DNA of 18,143 nucleotides. Source: a bacterium (lineage in GTDB: Bacteria > JAJVIF01 > JAGGVT01). The stretch spans positions 1 through 18,143 of the forward strand of contig JAGGVT010000061.1 of assembly GCA_021157815.1 (NCBI GenBank), read 5' to 3'. Shown here piece after piece: positions 15,901 to 18,143 of this stretch (within the stretch, counting starts at the first letter, position 1; every line of letters begins with the position of its first letter). A program made the position numbers and the translations under genes. Below the pieces are notes generated by a model. The model made no database searches. It was not told the origin of the DNA and saw only the letters and a program-made list of their open reading frames with translations.

Positions 15901-16009
15901 CAGCCCATTTGACCTGTGCTCTGGCTGGTTTGGCAGCCAGAACTCCGGCAGTAACCAAAGTCGCGCCTATTCCCTTTCCGATTGATGATAAAAACTGGCG
16001 TCGATCCAT
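12992..16009 (-). CDS. fdhA: Formate dehydrogenase alpha subunit, selenocysteine-containing, Tat-exported
   Basis: The catalytic subunit oxidising formate to CO2 at a Mo- or W-bis-pterin site. It is read as one gene of 1005 residues through the in-frame TGA at 15436-15434, taken as selenocysteine 192. The codons on both sides are in the same frame and read HQARI-U-HSSTVASLAATFGRGAMTSHW, matching the active site of FdnG-type enzymes (Sec196 in E. coli FdnG, 1015 residues). The N-terminus carries a Tat signal (DRRQFLSS, cleavage after AxA near residue 31). The [4Fe-4S] cysteines are 54, 57, 61 and 89, followed by Lys91. The C-terminal domain keeps the family text HFGYEG and LTPHAGDANT. AAGGA lies about 12 bases before ATG 16009. 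It follows fdhE by 56 bases and precedes fdhB by 3. Reading the TGA as a stop would split the gene into 191- and 813-codon pieces. Confidence 0.95.
15404..15436 (-). promoter_or_regulatory. Selenocysteine codon and predicted SECIS hairpin in fdhA
   Basis: After the TGA (15436-15434) and an 11-base spacer, AGTGGCC (15422-15416) pairs with GGCCGCT (15410-15404) around the loop AGTTT. That is a 7-bp stem with one G-U pair. The 11-base spacing to the stem matches what I recall for the E. coli fdhF element. The stem lacks an obvious bulged U, so SelB recognition details may differ. Confidence 0.75.
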
Positions 16010-16065
16010 AAGCGTGTTGGTCCTTTCTCATGATTTAGAACAAGTATTTTCCAGCGAAATTGACA

Positions 16066-16995
16066 TCATGAATCAATCCCACTGAATGAAATTTCCCCGT
16101 GATGAAATCCCTCGCTTGTCGCTGATGAATCCAGCTCAAGCGTATATAAGGCGTCCAGTACGGGGATGTGTCTTCTGTTTAAATCGTCTTCAATAGTGGC
16201 TTTTATGTATGAATTGCATTTTCTGCAGATATTAACCCTGTAACCCTTGTATTCTTCAGCCTCGAAATATGCCAGTTCGCTGTGATTATCGTTGCCGCAG
16301 AACGGGCATCCGATTCTCGGATATGTCCATTCAGTAAAACACAAAGCGCACGACAGGTAATAATGGCCATCCCGAGTTGAGATTCTTCCCATTTCAGGCC
16401 CTGTGCCGCATATCGGGCAGAATCCATTTTCCCAGACATCCTGTTCAAAATCGTCCCGGATTTGCGCCGCGGCGTTAACCAGAAAAACCTGGTAAGCGGA
16501 ATTTAACCCAATCAACAGTGTTTCATCATCAATATTCGTGGATTCTATTATTTCATCAAGCAGTTCGCCTGCGTTTCCAATGAACCGTTTTAGAAGGTCA
16601 TCTCCTAACGTTTCAGTATCCGGCTCAGCAGCACCCATTGCCAGCAATATATCTTTTACTAGAGGAGTAAACTCCGATTCATAAACCAGAAAGTCCTCTT
16701 TACGTAATGCCGGAGTGTTGCCATCGAAACGCTCTCTGACAATCTCGTTGGTAATAACTGATAATTCAGGCAGCGATTCGGCATGTTTTAACTGGATTTC
16801 AACAATCGTGCGGCACGAATCAAGAATCTCCTTTAATTCTTCCCAGTAGGAGCCCTTCTTGAGGATATCATCCAGAGAGTTTAGAATAAGCTCAAACGGT
16901 TTTTGAATACCAGTTATTCTTGGAAACCGTTCAGGGGATAACGGGTCGGTTGACGCCCCAGGCTTCTCTTTATTATTTTTACCAGAATCTTGCAT
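16066..16995 (-). CDS. fdhE: Formate dehydrogenase accessory protein FdhE
   Basis: FdhE is a cytoplasmic iron-binding protein needed to mature exported formate dehydrogenases, probably acting on the alpha subunit before Tat export. The 309 residues have a helical N-terminal half and a rubredoxin-like C-terminal half. That half contains four CxxC pairs at 193/196, 216/219, 230/233 and 257/260, set in the family text CPICGTGP, YLSCALCFTEWTYPRIGCPFC and CRKCNSYIK. The start ATG 16995 has no obvious ribosome binding site and no better start is near. It is the first gene of fdhE-fdhA-fdhB and divergent from tupA. No fdhD is in the window. Confidence 0.93.
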   Translation of the reverse strand: MQDSGKNNKEKPGASTDPLSPERFPRITGIQKPFELILNSLDDILKKGSYWEELKEILDSCRTIVEIQLKHAESLPELSVITNEIVRERFDGNTPALRKEDFLVYESEFTPLVKDILLAMGAAEPDTETLGDDLLKRFIGNAGELLDEIIESTNIDDETLLIGLNSAYQVFLVNAAAQIRDDFEQDVWENGFCPICGTGPEMGRISTRDGHYYLSCALCFTEWTYPRIGCPFCGNDNHSELAYFEAEEYKGYRVNICRKCNSYIKATIEDDLNRRHIPVLDALYTLELDSSATSEGFHHGEISFSGIDS

Positions 16996-17213
16996 AAAAA
17001 GTGAAGTTTTCCACAGTCTGTCAATGATGTCAATGATTTCAAAACCGCATTTTCAGTAAAAGATTATTGAATATATGTTATACGGCTCTAACAATTTGGA
17101 TTAAAATTATTAATGGACAAATGCCTGCTAATTTGTCTGGAAGACTGTATTCATGCGGGTTAGCAACGCATACATCAAAATGTTTTATGCGCTGCGATTC
17201 AGTCTTGACAAAG
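16996..17213. other. Divergent intergenic region, fdhE side; no gene seen
   Basis: No plausible gene lies here. Two small hairpins are present: GACAAAT / ATTTGTC (17116-17122 and 17131-17137), and GCAACGCATA / TATGCGCTGC (17163-17172 and 17186-17195, 9 of 10 paired). I found no convincing promoter for fdhE; the minus strand has two TTGACA-like words 60-70 bases away but no good -10. Confidence 0.4.
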
Positions 17214-17233
17214 CGTTATGTATCGTGTTACAT
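17205..17233 (+). promoter_or_regulatory. Possible tupA promoter overlapped by the first ModE-type box
   Basis: A perfect -35 TTGACA (17205-17210) is followed after 17 bases by TTACAT (17228-17233), a poor -10. The first palindromic operator covers the spacer and -10, which suits repression by metal-bound ModE. Confidence 0.35.
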
Positions 17234-17237
17234 AATG
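17214..17237. promoter_or_regulatory. ModE-type operator, box 1
   Basis: The palindrome is CGTTATGTA (17214-17222), six bases, TACATAATG (17229-17237), with 8 of 9 positions symmetric. The 9-6-9 layout and the words CGTTAT and TACATAA match the E. coli modA operator as I recall it. It lies about 110 bases before a tungstate-uptake gene. Confidence 0.72.
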
Positions 17238-17240
17238 AAC

Positions 17241-17264
17241 CGTTATGTATCTTTATGCATAACG
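17241..17264. promoter_or_regulatory. ModE-type operator, box 2
   Basis: CGTTATGTA (17241-17249), six bases, TGCATAACG (17256-17264), again 8 of 9 symmetric with the identical left arm. The centres of the two boxes are 27 bp apart. Two adjacent boxes suggest cooperative binding of two dimers. Confidence 0.72.
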
Positions 17265-17295
17265 ATAAATTGGGGCATTGCTGGTTTATTTCTTA

Positions 17296-17320
17296 CCCAC
17301 TCCATATACTAGTGAGTGGG
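17296..17320. promoter_or_regulatory. Palindrome in the tupA leader
   Basis: CCCACTC (17296-17302) and GAGTGGG (17314-17320) form a 7-bp stem around an 11-base loop containing TATACT, which could itself be a -10. It ends about 14 bases before the tupA ribosome binding site. It may be an operator or an RNA hairpin. Confidence 0.4.
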
Positions 17321-17347
17321 GAATCCTAAATTCTGAGGTGCAGCTTT

Positions 17348-18143
17348 ATGAAGAGACTATTCAGTATTTTTACCGTTGTGCTTTTATCATTCATCATTTT
17401 TGGATGCACTGCTTCGCAACCTGATAAGCAGGATGACACAAAACAACCGCCTGTTGAAAAACCGGCTGTGAAAACCACAATTAAACTTGCAACAACAACC
17501 AGCCTGGATAATTCAGGATTGCTGAAATACATCCTGCCCGATTTTACTGCGGAAACAGGAATTGCCGTTGATGTCATAGCCGTTGGTACCGGAAAAGCGC
17601 TTCAGCACGGACGTGATGGCGATGTTGATGTTGTGCTCGTTCACGCGCCGAAAAGCGAACTGCAATATATCGAAGACGATTGGGCAGTGGTTCGAATGTA
17701 TATCTGCCAGAATGAATTTGTGATTATAGGCCCTGAATCCGACCCGGCAGGATTGAAAGAAGCTAAAACTGTCAGCGAAGCCATGAAAAAACTGGCGGAC
17801 GGCAAATCAACATTTATCTCGCGCGGTGATAATTCAGGCACGCACAAAAGAGAGAAAAGCGTCTGGGAAGCAGCTGGAATTGAGCCATCCGGTGATTGGT
17901 ACAAATCTACCGGACAGGGAATGGGCGCTGTTCTTACAATGGCGAATGAGCAGCAGGCATATACGCTCACCGATACCGGAACATATTATTCAATGATAGA
18001 TAAAATCAATCTCCCAATACTTTTCAGCGGTGATGCCATTCTTGAGAATGTTTATTCAGTGTTGATATTAAACCCGGAGAAACATCCGGATTTGAAACAT
18101 GCCGAGGCAAAGGAGTTTGCATTGTGGATAACCAGTGATAAAA
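17348..18143 (+). CDS. tupA: Tungstate-binding lipoprotein TupA, 3' end outside window
   Basis: This is the extracytoplasmic binding protein of a TupABC tungstate ABC importer. 265 residues are visible and the frame is open at the window end. ATG 17348 has GAGGTG about 7 bases upstream. The lipoprotein signal ends IIFGC with Cys20, followed by an Asp/Gln/Pro-rich tether. Family signatures are TTTS at 49-52 leading into NSGLLKYILPDF, then IAVGTGKALQHGRDGDVDVVLVHA (about 77-100), SRGDNSGTH at 158-166 and TDTGTY at 208-213. The TTTS and SRGD-SGTH pairs are the oxyanion-binding blocks of TupA. It is divergent from fdhE-fdhA-fdhB and preceded by two ModE-type boxes. This suggests that the adjacent formate dehydrogenase may use tungsten. 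Confidence 0.93.
   Translation, partial: MKRLFSIFTVVLLSFIIFGCTASQPDKQDDTKQPPVEKPAVKTTIKLATTTSLDNSGLLKYILPDFTAETGIAVDVIAVGTGKALQHGRDGDVDVVLVHAPKSELQYIEDDWAVVRMYICQNEFVIIGPESDPAGLKEAKTVSEAMKKLADGKSTFISRGDNSGTHKREKSVWEAAGIEPSGDWYKSTGQGMGAVLTMANEQQAYTLTDTGTYYSMIDKINLPILFSGDAILENVYSVLILNPEKHPDLKHAEAKEFALWITSDK

Noticed and set aside
17159-17166. Single GTTAGCAA word resembling the 8-bp repeat
   Set aside because: One isolated 8-mer in about 350 bases is within chance expectation and has no neighbouring units.
17067-17347. Molybdenum/tungsten cofactor riboswitch before tupA
   Set aside because: I see small hairpins but not the multi-stem arrangement or conserved GC-rich core I would expect of that riboswitch; the palindromic protein operators explain the region better.

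Overview
The window looks like a piece of chromosome from an anaerobic, didermic (lipoprotein- and Tat-exporting) bacterium that I cannot place in a phylum. The physiological markers are superoxide reductase of the desulfoferrodoxin type, a selenocysteine-containing periplasmic formate dehydrogenase with its FdhE maturation factor, a tungstate-binding lipoprotein (TupA), and MqnA of the futalosine route to menaquinone. No transposase, integrase, tRNA, rRNA or true CRISPR array is visible.

Layout. (1) 1-3710, minus strand: a two-gene lipoprotein unit. A large Cys-rich secreted protein with a C-terminal HEITH metalloprotease-like motif is followed by a small lipoprotein that runs off the window. 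A good promoter and ribosome binding site precede the large gene, but they lead into a frame that is closed by a 7-C homopolymer; one extra C would restore a complete lipoprotein signal peptide. (2) 3829-4635, minus: mqnA. (3) 4636-6056: a repeat-rich stretch. It holds 30 units of an 8-bp tandem repeat, a trio of REP-like palindromes, an isolated plus-strand gene of unknown function, a second 8-bp array that starts inside that gene's stop codon, and a duplicated hairpin. (4) 6057-6857, plus: a strongly basic Ile/Pro-rich protein of unknown function. (5) 6896-6979: a long imperfect inverted repeat in the convergent gap. (6) 10695-7015, minus: a compact run dfx - ktrB - ktrA - alr with a near-consensus promoter. 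(7) 10973-12052, plus: a lipoprotein with two internally repeated modules, ended by paired hairpins shared with the convergent operon. (8) 16995-12203, minus: fdhE - fdhA(Sec) - fdhB. (9) 17348-end, plus: tupA (partial), divergent from fdhE and preceded by two ModE-type operators.

How it fits together. Regions 8 and 9 form one functional block. TupA would gather tungstate for the bis-pterin cofactor, FdhE would help mature the enzyme, and the exported FdhA-FdhB pair would oxidise formate outside the cytoplasmic membrane. MqnA could supply the quinone, although no quinone-reactive gamma subunit is encoded next to fdhB. The 10695-7015 group covers oxygen defence, potassium uptake and cell-wall D-alanine. 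The parts I cannot explain from known families are the lipoprotein unit with its homopolymer switch and the repeat-flanked unknown gene pair.
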